A stretch of DNA of 64,000 nucleotides from Planctomycetota bacterium (lineage in GTDB: Bacteria > Planctomycetota > JAJSAM01 > JAJVHW01). The position numbers and the translations under genes were made by a program. Below are positions 9,001 through 17,504 of this stretch, one piece after another; position 1 is the first letter of the stretch; each line of letters starts with the position of its first letter. Location of the stretch: NCBI GenBank assembly GCA_021776825.1, contig JAJFFG010000107.1, forward strand, positions 44,038 through 108,037, given 5' to 3'. The notes under the pieces were generated by a model. That model did not search any database, was not told the DNA's origin, and saw only the letters and a list, made by a program, of their open reading frames with translations.

Positions 9001-10347
9001 GGCATGCCGTCGCTCGTCGCCGACCTGCTCGAACGCTCCGTTGACGCGGACCTGGCGCGAAGGAACCTCACGCGTGAACTCACGGACCGTCCGCTGCTGA
9101 ACTCGCTTGAAGACGTCGACGCTGCCGAGATCTCGCGGTTCTCCGCTACGGATCGCGTGGCGGAGTCCGATCTCCTCAACGCGTACGGCCCCGGGCTCCA
9201 TGTTCCCTCAGACGTGGCGCGAGTCTTGCTGGACGCTCGTGCGATGCGCGCTTCGAATGAGTCCGCGTTCAATCTGCAGGACGAGTGGGATGACTTGATT
9301 GGCGATCTCGCCGCGGATCGTAACCGAACTGAGAATGATGCCCTGGTGTGGGCGAAAATCACCGGTCGTATCCTCCTGGAGATCGGCTCTGTCGCCGTCG
9401 GCGTCGGCGCCGGTGCGTGGGTCACACGGCAACTTGCGGCCAGGCTCGGCAGCCACGTCTTCGCCCGGCTCGCGGGTTGGGTCGTGGCCGAGTCGATTCC
9501 GGAACTCGCGATCGGAGCGTTCGATGAGCTGACGAGTGAAGATCCCGACCTCCAACGCTTCGGTCGGTCAGTTGCGATCGGAATGCTGTTCTCCGCGGCC
9601 ACGCTCGGCACGGGAAAGATCGCCGAGCGGAGCCGCCTAATGTTCCGCAAGCCCAGGCACCCAGGGCAGTCGGCGAGGCAGGGAGCTGTGTTTGAGTTCC
9701 TCGCGGACGCGAAACTCCGTGTGAACGCGCCGCCGGGAGCCGTGCTGGCGACCAGCGATATCGCCCGACCACGTCTTGAGCATCGGTACTTCGAAATTGG
9801 CGGGGACTTGTACGAGGTACCAGCTCGCGGATTCGATAACGTCACTCTCCGTCTCGGACCTGACGGGGTCGTGCGCAGCCCGCTCGGGATCATCGAAATG
9901 AAGGGTGGCTTGGGAGAGATCACAGAAACGCGTATTCAAGGGACCGGATTTCGCAAGTCCAAGGTTGGCGATTCCCGCAAGCGAGAGGGTCCGGTAGAGT
10001 TCGACCAGAGACACTTCGAACTCGGACTCCGCGCGGTTCGCGAACCCGCGTTTGTCGGTCCGGACCCGACCGGCGGCGCCGTCCACCTCGGAGAGGTCCT
10101 CGAAGCGCTGAAGGACCGTGCTCTAGTTGACAAGCAGTCACGCCGCTTGATACTCATCCGGCGAGAGCCCGCGAGTGTTTCAGACTCAGTAAGGAAGCTC
10201 TGGCAAAGCCAGTATGGGGTTGTGGACGAAGCGTTTGTAAGCGAGAAGGAGATCCTCAAGTGGGTCATCGGCGGCGGGCGGTTCAAACATTCGAACCTGA
10301 TTGACAAGAAGTTCGCCGACACAGTGTTTGGACCGGCCGGCTTCTAG
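6094..10347 (+). CDS. giant modular protein with C-terminal PD-(D/E)XK-like nuclease domain (polymorphic-toxin-like)
   Basis: A 1417-residue protein. In order it shows: a Pro/Ser-rich N-terminus with a ~57-residue duplicated unit (about residues 66-125 and 143-200, each with TGKLRQLAP); an Arg-rich basic stretch (about 340-410); a helical, coiled-coil-like segment (about 490-600); a Cys-rich patch (CEHCKRPDSCPKPHKWVC, about 671-688) followed by a poly-Lys/poly-Gly linker; a long helical region; a hydrophobic Gly/Ala segment near 1089-1110; and a terminal domain from about 1186. That domain has FDNV followed about 20 residues later by IIEMKGG, the D...ExK spacing of PD-(D/E)XK nucleases. Long carrier plus short nuclease tip plus a following small gene is the plan of polymorphic toxins. 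The GTG start at 6094 has no good ribosome-binding site and is doubtful. Confidence 0.65.
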   Translation: MAPAGLLHRVSATASAPSNALRGLGASTQVEDAQTLSLAPLIDIEPVRPPSPPPPGSSAAGLSIPFGDSPVANARFDAGFELPASTGKLRQLAPMRSVVPSRSSTLGAEIQRLMGGRRPGEVAVPAVGSHSPAGAAGSPQSAAFGDSPTPSARLDSGFSLPAPTGKLRQLAPTRSIGTSRSAALGAELQRLTGGRQPGDVRVSAPTHGGVARPTASPGSRPSAGSTAGAPSTDPLSGIRGRGGAASASPTGSGASSASRLAGALGALGAPAFAGRAGGKGGGGTSDFNKLVHGLANQLEGKNFGDGMPSKFTLIRDPDTSADPDNPMPLEDSVRGSLGEQGVKRAHEAAQRAVTERERNARRSERRAERRGPAWRRRDARNRRSDARKRARRRSLLSPTNRRAVGRENGRATQSAALKKIADLTAPPPPPTSSRPPLPKPRRGTSAYVFGRHGPKPLSIGSRADPDDASAGGKKKPSDSDRRKKRTVLGGQIKDGKAQTKKAIAAATQMIKGLKTEIKNTDDRDKKRQLEQEVKGLESTVDKLKDAGDTYHDAENKRVPGLIDGEDGAEAKTGEADKALAEATALLAFYAYLKQEVPSPPFFFPPMFGGLQLGEWALRMWRLWLQATGVVETVSSNITPEELPGPLLNLLGDLGVVPAGTDGSEPDVAAGCEHCKRPDSCPKPHKWVCTKTDRKEDPEKKKEKLKKKKKKKDGGGGGDPSGGGGNRTDGSVAGIDSGKTNSAQRASDESTETSEERIARVARDLLSRASSLDSAIADTIAATAGNAPNEAPSLSELARAVVKRSLQRLPENLQALFSDKLLRELTKRPEIRLRILRVLDDADRISLRDEWMVSELSELLERGREIDALEMAGLFAHELVTRSLKLEVAELEVAAEVLETVLESAGLPPARRLAAAYGANDDPLDRVLGAASLVKAGLSSRFGERSSGRAGELVTSALVNAVVEFSNAADGMPSLVADLLERSVDADLARRNLTRELTDRPLLNSLEDVDAAEISRFSATDRVAESDLLNAYGPGLHVPSDVARVLLDARAMRASNESAFNLQDEWDDLIGDLAADRNRTENDALVWAKITGRILLEIGSVAVGVGAGAWVTRQLAARLGSHVFARLAGWVVAESIPELAIGAFDELTSEDPDLQRFGRSVAIGMLFSAATLGTGKIAERSRLMFRKPRHPGQSARQGAVFEFLADAKLRVNAPPGAVLATSDIARPRLEHRYFEIGGDLYEVPARGFDNVTLRLGPDGVVRSPLGIIEMKGGLGEITETRIQGTGFRKSKVGDSRKREGPVEFDQRHFELGLRAVREPAFVGPDPTGGAVHLGEVLEALKDRALVDKQSRRLILIRREPASVSDSVRKLWQSQYGVVDEAFVSEKEILKWVIGGGRFKHSNLIDKKFADTVFGPAGF
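8204..8240 (+). repeat. AAG repeats followed by a run of about 11 G inside the giant gene
   Basis: Tandem AAG triplets (encoding poly-Lys) lead directly into an uninterrupted run of about 11 G (encoding poly-Gly). Such tracts are prone to slipped-strand mutation. Gain or loss of one base would end translation early and remove the whole C-terminal half, including the nuclease-like domain. Confidence 0.7.
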
Positions 10348-10562
10348 CGCGTGTGACGAGAGTGCTGCCGCTGTCCGCTCCCGTGGCCCACCGGAGAGCC
10401 ACGCGTGAACTCGCGCATCGAGGAACCAAGCCGGGGCCGCGTGCGTTCGCCGTGCAGCTCAACGCGGGGAGCGGCGCGGCGGTTCATTCGGTGCGAACCG
10501 TTGCGCCGGGAGTCTACGGTGAACTGTAGTCGGTTCGGACATCGACCGGCGGAGGGGCCGAG

Positions 10563-11423
10563 ATGCTCAGCACGACCTGGACAGGGCTAGACGCTCAGCG
10601 TTACGCAAAGGGCGGGTTCGACCCTCGGCTTCTCGGTCGAGTGGTTGTCGAGTCCGACTTCATCGGTGCTCCGTCGTTCCTGTTCAAGGGGGTAGTTCAC
10701 GCCTGGGTCGGTCTCGTCGTGTGGCCCGAGATGTTCCAGGTCGCGCAGCCGAGTGAGAGCGAGGCTCAACTCGCTGCCGGCGTGCGCTCGATCTACACGG
10801 GAATGGGGTGGGAGCAGCGCGTAGAGCAGCTCGATCCCAGCGCTCCGGTGCGGACGGGTGGCTCGGCGATGCGTGCGTCGTGGCGGTACACGCAGTTCGC
10901 CGTCGCTGGCGTCGTGCGGTCCGTGTTCCGCGAACTGGACGATGCATCGGGGCGTGAGGAGAGATTCCGGCAGGCTGCGACATGGTGGGACTTGGCCGCG
11001 GAAGACGCCAAGTTGGAGTTCTGTGGTGATCTCGAATTCGCCCAATCGACCACACCGTACGAGCAGTCGATCTATCTTGAATATGTGTCGCGCGCCCTCA
11101 GCTCGCGGCTCATCGCAGAGCCTCGAGATGCGTGGCCCTGCGCCGCGGCACGCGTTCCAGACGTCGCATGGGGTCCCCAGCATTGGCTCCGAGAGCGTCG
11201 CGCGCTACGAGCGATCGCCATCGATGAGAACCGGAGAGACTCGATTGAGGATCTTCGAGCCCTGACAAGGGAGCAGAGCGACCGGAATTGGGGGCACGAA
11301 ACCGGGCTCGGCACCGGCGACACGCCGCCTTCGGTACGGCTCCTACTTCGCTGCGGGGTTCTCGACCTGTGTCGACACGGCGATCTCGACTGGCGACGCG
11401 GCCTGGTGGAGACGTTGGCGTAG
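10563..11423 (+). CDS. hypothetical protein, candidate immunity partner of the toxin-like protein
   Basis: A 286-residue soluble-looking protein with a strong ribosome-binding site (GGAGG, spacing 7-8) before ATG 10563, 215 bp after the giant gene. The body is rich in Trp and aromatic residues (SFLFKGVVHAWVGLVVWPEM; ATWWDLAAEDAKLEFCGD) without membrane segments or catalytic motifs. No family recognised. Position right after a nuclease-tipped modular protein suggests an immunity protein, but its size is large for that role, and the idea rests on context only. Confidence 0.6.
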   Translation: MLSTTWTGLDAQRYAKGGFDPRLLGRVVVESDFIGAPSFLFKGVVHAWVGLVVWPEMFQVAQPSESEAQLAAGVRSIYTGMGWEQRVEQLDPSAPVRTGGSAMRASWRYTQFAVAGVVRSVFRELDDASGREERFRQAATWWDLAAEDAKLEFCGDLEFAQSTTPYEQSIYLEYVSRALSSRLIAEPRDAWPCAAARVPDVAWGPQHWLRERRALRAIAIDENRRDSIEDLRALTREQSDRNWGHETGLGTGDTPPSVRLLLRCGVLDLCRHGDLDWRRGLVETLA

Positions 11424-11690
11424 GTGGCCTCGGGAGATGACGAACGCAGCGAGGCTGGCGGGAATCCTCGCTTGCTCATGGGATTGGGGACACTGGCATT
11501 CTGCGGTAACTGCGTGCGCCTCCGACTCCCCTCACTCGGATCGTTCATCGGATCGGCCCGGCGTAGAAGGCGGAGCATGAGCCTCGCGTTGACAGCGAGC
11601 TCTCAGGGTGGTACTCGAGGCGCGGTAAACAGCACGCGCGTCTCCCCATCTGATCTTGATCGGCACGAGTTCACCGCGAGGGCGGTATGA
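11424..11690 (+). CDS. doubtful 88-residue ORF filling the gap
   Basis: A GTG immediately after the previous stop opens 88 codons ending in TGA that overlaps the next ATG (ATGA). The tight fit could mean coupling, but the peptide is Ser/Arg-rich, lacks a ribosome-binding site and looks like non-coding high-GC translation. I see no other gene in this 260-bp gap. Confidence 0.15.
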   Translation: MASGDDERSEAGGNPRLLMGLGTLAFCGNCVRLRLPSLGSFIGSARRRRRSMSLALTASSQGGTRGAVNSTRVSPSDLDRHEFTARAV

Positions 11691-13468
11691 GCGCGACGAG
11701 GAGTTCGCAGGCGCCGCGACTCGGGCTGCTCACCTGCGTTTGGCAGCGAGTTGGCGTCGCGGAGTGCGTGCTCACACGCGCCGCGACGGTCGCTCGTCAG
11801 TCTCAGGCTGAACTCCTAGCCGTCGGGTCAGAGGGCGGCGCCCGGCGAGATCAAGTCACCGGGCTCGCGTGGGGCTACCTCCACGCGCAGAACGACCCTC
11901 TCGGCGCAAAGTGGAACGCGGGCATGGCCTCGCTTCGCGCGCTAGGCGTCGACGGCGTGCTCGTCCTCGGCTCGGACGACCTGATCAACGAAGGCCTGCT
12001 GTCCGCATGGCGGAGCGAACTGAAGGCCGGGACTCCCCTCGCCGGCCTGCTCGACCTGTTTGTCGTCCGCCGGGGAGACTCGCGCGCTTTGTACTGGCCG
12101 GGGTACCCCGAGGGTCCGCGTTTCGGCGAGACGGTCGGCGCCGGACGACTCCTCTCGGCCGAGCTCCTCGATCGCGTGGACTGGCGTCCCTGGCCGGACG
12201 AGGTCAACCGCGGTCTCGATGGCGCGATGATGACGAAACTGCGTCGCGTCGCTCCTGACCTGGTTGCGCGCGAACGTCGCGTCGGCATGCAAGCGATCGG
12301 TGCCGTCTTGGTCGACGTGAAGACAGATCCCGACGTTGACATGAACCACTGGTCCGCACTCGCCGAGAGCCCCGGAACGCAACTCATCGACCGCGAGCAC
12401 GCACTTGGGTTTCTGCCGGAGGACGAGCGGGTCGAGATCGAGGCGCTCCTCGCGCCGGCGCCGGGACCGTACTGGGAGTCCCGCGAGCAGACGCGGATCA
12501 GCGCTGCCATCGTGATGCGTTGTGACGACGTGCTGCATCTCGAGGAGGCGGGGCGGTGCCTGATGTCCATCAAGGGCCTCGTCGACGAGTGCGTCGTCGT
12601 GCTCGACGATCGGTCGATCGATGCGGCGGACGAGTTGCTCCGGGGTCTTGGCGCTTCGGTCCATCGGCGTGCGTGGACGGACGACTTCTCGGCCGCCCGG
12701 AACGAGGCTGCCGGGCGCTGTCGCGGTGAGTGGATCCTCGTGATCGACCGCGACGAGGAACTGATCGGACGCGACGCACTGCGAGAGGCGCTGGATCTCC
12801 ACGGTGATGCGGCCGACGCGATCGCGGTCAACGTACACAGCTACAACGGCCGGCCGAGGCCGGAGACGATGGCGAGCGTGCGCGTCTACCGACGCGGCTG
12901 CGCAGAGTACCGATACCCGGTACACAACCAACTCGAGGGGTATCGCCGACTCCGGCAGTGCGACGCCCGGATCGTGACGTCGTACACCGGACAGATGGAC
13001 GCGCGCGCCCAGCGAGCGCTCCCCATGCTGGAGAAGCTCATCCAGGAATCTCCCGAGGATCCGCATGGGCACTACTTCCTGGCGCGGACGTACGCGGCCA
13101 TCGGCGACGCGGCGCGCGCGATCGAGCACGCTCGTCGCTGTACCGATCTCGCGCCGGACACACCAGCCTACGCAGGTAGCTGGGTGTGGGTCGTCGCGAT
13201 GACGCTCCAGCGCCAAGGTCCTGACGCGGCGGAGAAGGAACTTGCCGAGGCGCTCCGTCATCATCCCGAGCTACCTGACCTTCGGTATCTGCAGGTCGTG
13301 ACGGCGTCCTGGAGATGGGCGATGACCATGGCCGACACGCCCGTGCCGTATGCGTTCGTGCCGAGCCAGTGGGGCGAGCAGTTCCAGCACCTGCCTGCTG
13401 CGGCGAAGCTGCTCGGAATGCCATTCTCGTTCGAGACAATCGGCGACGGCGACGATGCGGGCGGCTGA
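11687..13468 (+). CDS. two-domain glycosyltransferase (GT2-like) with TPR tail
   Basis: A 593-residue protein. Residues about 10-260 have a nucleotide-sugar-transferase-like layout (LGLLTCVWQR... GVLVLGSDDLINEG). Residues about 270-400 form a second, GT2 family domain (IVMRCDDVLHLEEAGRCLMS, ECVVVLDDRSIDAA, AARNEAAGRCRGEWILVIDR), in which the usual DxD reads DRDEE. Residues about 440-530 are TPR-like. No membrane segment. It probably transfers sugars to a protein or surface polymer; together with the methyltransferase downstream it may decorate products of this locus. Substrate unknown. Start supported by GAGGG 4 bases upstream of the ATG, although GTG/ATG alternatives exist. Confidence 0.75.
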   Translation: MSATRSSQAPRLGLLTCVWQRVGVAECVLTRAATVARQSQAELLAVGSEGGARRDQVTGLAWGYLHAQNDPLGAKWNAGMASLRALGVDGVLVLGSDDLINEGLLSAWRSELKAGTPLAGLLDLFVVRRGDSRALYWPGYPEGPRFGETVGAGRLLSAELLDRVDWRPWPDEVNRGLDGAMMTKLRRVAPDLVARERRVGMQAIGAVLVDVKTDPDVDMNHWSALAESPGTQLIDREHALGFLPEDERVEIEALLAPAPGPYWESREQTRISAAIVMRCDDVLHLEEAGRCLMSIKGLVDECVVVLDDRSIDAADELLRGLGASVHRRAWTDDFSAARNEAAGRCRGEWILVIDRDEELIGRDALREALDLHGDAADAIAVNVHSYNGRPRPETMASVRVYRRGCAEYRYPVHNQLEGYRRLRQCDARIVTSYTGQMDARAQRALPMLEKLIQESPEDPHGHYFLARTYAAIGDAARAIEHARRCTDLAPDTPAYAGSWVWVVAMTLQRQGPDAAEKELAEALRHHPELPDLRYLQVVTASWRWAMTMADTPVPYAFVPSQWGEQFQHLPAAAKLLGMPFSFETIGDGDDAGG

Positions 13469-13526
13469 GCAGTGAGCTGCTGCGCAACAGCGGCCCGCCG
13501 ACCCGGATCGTCGTGCGGCGTCCGTC

Positions 13527-14111
13527 ATGGGTGAGCTGAGACCGCGGGAGTGGTACGACGCGGCGTACGCGCGGAGCGATGCCTACCGACTCTCTGCCGC
13601 GCAGGCGCCGTGGGCGACGCTTTGGCGCGCAACGCTCCAACGCGTACCGGACGGGGCGCGTGTCCTCGACATTGGGTGCGGACCCGGCCACCTCGCAGAA
13701 CTCTGGGCGGCTGACGGGCGCGACGGCGTGTGGTGTGGCGTCGACTTCTCAGAGGTGGCCATCGTCGCAGCGCGGCGGCGCGCGCCCAGGGCGGAGTTCG
13801 TGTGCGCCGACGTGTTCTCCGATGGGGGAGAGCTACTCGACGGCGACTTCACATGCTTCGTGGCAACGGAGTTCCTCGAGCACGTGGACGACGACCTAGG
13901 GCTCCTCGCGCGCCTTCCACCCGATCGCGAGGTCGTCGTCACGCTCCCGTCGAAGGACTCGGCCGGCCACGTTCGGCACTTCAACTCCATGGCGCAGGTG
14001 CGTGCGCGCTACGAACGCGCGATCGAGATCGAAGAAGCCGTGCGCATCGACCAGTGGTTCCTGGTAGCGGGACACACGCCGGCTTGCCGATCACGGGGTG
14101 CATCGTGCTGA
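13527..14111 (+). CDS. class I SAM-dependent methyltransferase
   Basis: A 194-residue protein with the SAM-binding motif I VLDIGCGPGH at residues 45-54, an acidic strand-2 end (WCGVDFSE) and a motif IV-like region (DFTCFVATEFLEHVDDD). The C-terminal WFLVAGH is the usual last strand of these enzymes, though the final residues look atypical. It lies 58 bp after the glycosyltransferase and on the same strand, so both may modify the same glycan or protein. Substrate cannot be predicted from the sequence. Confidence 0.8.
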   Translation: MGELRPREWYDAAYARSDAYRLSAAQAPWATLWRATLQRVPDGARVLDIGCGPGHLAELWAADGRDGVWCGVDFSEVAIVAARRRAPRAEFVCADVFSDGGELLDGDFTCFVATEFLEHVDDDLGLLARLPPDREVVVTLPSKDSAGHVRHFNSMAQVRARYERAIEIEEAVRIDQWFLVAGHTPACRSRGASC

Positions 14112-14274
14112 ATCTCGGCGTGGCGACGTGGCTCAAGCAAGAGGTAAGATCGGCGCCGGCGTGGGCTCCGGTACACGTGCTGCGGCGGGTGCCGCGCCGG
14201 AGTCTGCGCGACAGCGGCTCCGCGCCTCTTCAGCGAGTCACGCGTCAGGCCGCCCACGAGACCGGAGGCCGTCG

Positions 14275-15648
14275 ATGGGGTTGACACATCGTCTCGCTCT
14301 GACGTCGCTCGGACTGCTCGCAGTTCTCGCGGTCAACACAGGTGCTCTCGCCGCGTCCGGCGAGTACTCCGCGGTACTCGACACCGGCGTGCGGTGCGTC
14401 GACGGCACGCACACGCTGCGCGGGGAGAGCGGGTTCCTCGGTGATCTGACTCTTACGGTCGACGCCCGAGGACGTGTCTCCGGGACGCTGAGTTCGCTCG
14501 GCGCGATCGAGCCGGTCACTGGCAAGCTCTCGGTCCGCTCCTGGGGGCAGAAGCTCTCGATCAAGGGCGGAAGCGGGCGCACGAGCTTCAAGTACGTTGC
14601 GTTCGGCGCCGGCGCGGATCTGGTCGGCAGGTTCAAGGACCGAGGGACGTACTTCTCCGGCCGGACCGAGGCGACCCTCGATCTCTCGTCCGCGCCGTCG
14701 AACTCAGTCGAGTTCTCCGTTGAGCTGGAGACGCTCTCGCCCGTTGCCGCACTAGGAAGTGGCGAGGCGACGGTCTGTGCTCGGAACATCACGACCCTCG
14801 GGCTCATGCGTCGCGGGCGCGCCGACAAGCTCCTGGTCGAGGGCGAGCGCTTCCGCTTCAAGGGGAAGGGAGCGCTCACCGACGACGCGCTGATTCTCAC
14901 GTCGTGGAAGATCAAGACACACGGGATCTCGCTTCGGGGAGTCGGCGGGACGGTCGCGCGTCAACCGCTAGCGCCTGACGTCCTACTCCTCACGGTGAGC
15001 GGACACGGGGTGTTCATCGACCCGTACCTCGGCGAGGCGTATGGCCCTGCGCTGACAGCAGCGATCGCCGCCGAAGGCGAGCGCGTCGAGGAGTTCGACT
15101 TCCGCGACGCTGGCACGTCAAGCAGCGGCGACGGCTACACCGGACTGCTCGAGACGCTGCGGTTCGCTCGGGACGCGTGGGTCGTCGGACGCGCGAACCC
15201 AACGCGCGTCGTGATTGTCGCCCATAGCCACGGCGGGGTCTGGGCCCACGCCGCGCTCTTCGCTGTCCCCGATCTCCCCGTGACGGCTCTGATCGACCTG
15301 GATACGAACTCCTGCAACTGGAACTTCGTCGGTCATGCCCACCCGTCGAGCACGGGCAATCCTGTAAGTGCGTTCTTGATCGGCGAGACCCGCTTCGACG
15401 CCGAGGACGTTGTGCCGACGAGCGTGCAGTTTGCGCTCGAGGTGCAGTCCACCAGCACGTGCCCGACTCTCCCGCCGGAGCCCTTCGATGACGCCACGAA
15501 CGTCCGGCCGGACGGGTCACAAGGCATTGACGCGGGCCTCTACGTGTTCCAGGCGAGCGAGGGCCACACAGCGGTCGACGAGACCACCGGTTCGACGTAT
15601 CCCGTTGTTCGGGACTGGCTCTTGGATGTGCTCGCGTTCACGCGGTAG
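14275..15648 (+). CDS. secreted alpha/beta hydrolase-like protein
   Basis: A 457-residue protein with a Sec signal peptide (LTSLGLLAVLAVNTGALAAS; cleavage likely after AxA near residue 24). Residues about 25-220 are beta-rich with repeated G-D-L-x-L-x-V motifs. The C-terminal part contains VVIVAHSHGGVW (about residues 312-323), a lipase-type nucleophile elbow with Ser in SHG. The ATG at 14275 is chosen because of GGAGG upstream and the signal peptide; the ORF track starts 59 codons too early. Probably periplasmic or extracellular esterase or lipase-like. Acid and histidine of the triad were not assigned. Confidence 0.7.
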   Translation: MGLTHRLALTSLGLLAVLAVNTGALAASGEYSAVLDTGVRCVDGTHTLRGESGFLGDLTLTVDARGRVSGTLSSLGAIEPVTGKLSVRSWGQKLSIKGGSGRTSFKYVAFGAGADLVGRFKDRGTYFSGRTEATLDLSSAPSNSVEFSVELETLSPVAALGSGEATVCARNITTLGLMRRGRADKLLVEGERFRFKGKGALTDDALILTSWKIKTHGISLRGVGGTVARQPLAPDVLLLTVSGHGVFIDPYLGEAYGPALTAAIAAEGERVEEFDFRDAGTSSSGDGYTGLLETLRFARDAWVVGRANPTRVVIVAHSHGGVWAHAALFAVPDLPVTALIDLDTNSCNWNFVGHAHPSSTGNPVSAFLIGETRFDAEDVVPTSVQFALEVQSTSTCPTLPPEPFDDATNVRPDGSQGIDAGLYVFQASEGHTAVDETTGSTYPVVRDWLLDVLAFTR

Positions 15649-15699
15649 TAGCGTGTTCCGGCGGAAAGCCGCCTTCCTATCCGGCGCCCGTACGGGGTG

Positions 15700-16428
15700 A
15701 TGGAGATGAACTGGTCCGCATGACGTGCGGCCTCGCTGGCCGGCTGGGTACTCGTCACGGGACTGGAAGGCGTATTCGCCAACGCGTTCGACGTCGGTCC
15801 CGAGCTCGCCCGACTCGTTGCACGCCACCTCGCAGAGAACGCGCGGGCCGAGGGGGTAACCCTCACCGACGGCCAGGAGCGAGCCCTGAAGCGCGCCGCG
15901 GAGCGCTTCTCCCGACGGCTCGATGCGAGCCCGCTTGGACTACCCCAGCAGTTCGACGACCAGTCGATCTGGAGCGAGTTCTTGGAGGCGCCACAGTTCA
16001 CGATGTCACTGCACGCCTCCGAGCGTCAGGCGTTCTGCGCGCTCTTCTTCGCGTTCGAGAACTTCGTCACCGGCGTGGCGATGCAGTACGCCAACGCTCG
16101 GAATCGGCCGAGGGGGTGGAAGAGCATCGAGAAGCTCTTCGCGAAGGCGTTCGCTCCCTTACGGGACCGGTCAGTTCAGCGGAGTTGCCTTGGCGACAGG
16201 GTCATCCTCGCTGCGCGGCACATGCGCGACGCAATCGCCCACCGCGGCGGCCGTGCCAACGTAGCAACGAACGGGTTTCCAGAGATCGAGGTCGCAGCTG
16301 ACGGGACGATAGTGGTCGGGGCCGCGAGCACCTGGGCACTGTACGAGACGCTCGTGCCGGCGGTGCTCGGGCTGCTACGGGCGTCGAGGCGACTCGAGTC
16401 CGCCACGCAGCCCCGCGTCGGCGAGTGA
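15700..16428 (+). pseudogene. HEPN-motif protein gene interrupted by an in-frame TGA near its start
   Basis: The frame reads ATG GAG ATG AAC TGG TCC GCA TGA (stop at 15721-15723) and then stays open for 234 codons of coding-quality sequence (GWVLVTGLEGVFANAFDVGP onward). The first ordinary start after the stop is a TTG at 15982, which would discard 80 good residues. The C-terminal half carries RDAIAH (bases 16225-16242), the R-x4-H motif of HEPN RNases, in a helical context (MSLHASERQAFCALFFAFEN). HEPN proteins act in toxin-antitoxin and abortive-infection systems. Either the gene is inactivated by a nonsense change, uses an unusual start, or the sequence has an error. Confidence 0.5.
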
Positions 16429-16852
16429 CGCTTGTGCGCAGATCGGGAGGGGCGTCCGCGGTCCCACTCGGTACGTCACGAGAGTCTCTCGTGCTTGACC
16501 TGAGGCACGGTTGGCGTCAGTTCGATGATGCGAACCTCCAGAGACGCCGCTGCCACGAGCCGCCGACGAGGCACCTGAAGCGCTCATGGCGTCTCTTCCT
16601 CCCACGGGAGCGATGAGACTCGCTCGCGTGGGACCGGGCTCGCTCCAGTGCGTTCTGGGCCGCGCCCCGGGCCTCGGAGACGACGCCGCCGTTTGAGTTC
16701 AGCTAGTTCGACGTGTCGATCGGAGACGCGCGTCACGTCCGCTGAGAGATCTCGCGGGACCTGAGCCGCACTCAAGCGCACGAGTTCGAGGCACCTCGGA
16801 CTCGCCCAGGTCTGCGACGATCGATGCGCGCACCTCCGCGCGTTGCAGTTCG
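16429..16852. other. gene-free stretch
   Basis: About 420 bases between the HEPN-motif gene and the end of the opposite-strand hypothetical gene. Short ORFs here have no ribosome-binding sites or protein-like composition. I see no RNA gene or repeat. Confidence 0.5.
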
Positions 16853-17434
16853 CTACCCATCAGCCTGCGATGGCGTCTCGGCAATCTCGCGGCTGTGCGA
16901 CTCTCGCGGGGGTGTCGATGTCCGTCTGATCCCCGAACGAGTCGAGTCGTCGGGAGCCGTCCAACAGACGAACGCATCTCCGGTCGGGGCTCCGTCGAAT
17001 GTGTACGTGCGAAGCAGCACGCGCGCAGCGTATCCAGCGGAATCGGTCTCGATGACGAAGCGCGCCAGCGTCGGGACGTCGAACAGATACCGCTGACAGA
17101 CCCTGAACTCCGTGTGCGTTGCGAGGCGCCGCGATGCGAGGGACGCCTCGGCGTCACCGTGGAAGAACCGGACTGGACGCCCGTCGATCAGGAAGGTGAA
17201 GTTGGCGGACGCGTCGATGACTGTCAGCCAGTCGACGAGCCGTTCCTGTTCGCGGATCTTGAAGCACGATCGCGTCCAGGATTGGAACCCGATGACTGTC
17301 GCGTTGTCGCCCTCACCCGGCTGCGCCTGCGCTTGTGCCGCGTCGCGCGTCTCGGCAAGCAGCCGTGCAACGATCTGCACGTGATCGACGTCGAGGCCAT
17401 CCGGCCGGCGATCAGTCGGGGGGCGCGCAACCAT
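16853..17434 (-). CDS. hypothetical protein divergent from the TIGR04141 gene
   Basis: About 193 residues from the second ATG (17434). The core is protein-like: NATVIGFQSWTRSCFKIREQ, TFLIDGRPVRFFHGDAEASL, RYLFDVPTLARFVIETDSAG. The last 25 residues are polar. No known motif, membrane segment or signal. It is transcribed divergently from the TIGR04141 gene with only 70 bp between the starts, so the two probably share a control region and may be functional partners. Function unknown. Confidence 0.6.
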   Translation of the reverse strand: MVARPPTDRRPDGLDVDHVQIVARLLAETRDAAQAQAQPGEGDNATVIGFQSWTRSCFKIREQERLVDWLTVIDASANFTFLIDGRPVRFFHGDAEASLASRRLATHTEFRVCQRYLFDVPTLARFVIETDSAGYAARVLLRTYTFDGAPTGDAFVCWTAPDDSTRSGIRRTSTPPRESHSREIAETPSQADG

Positions 17435-17504
17435 GGCGACACGATAGACCACGGCTACGACACGCGCCTCGACGCGGGATGACTGGAGCAGCGTACCGTG
17501 ACGT

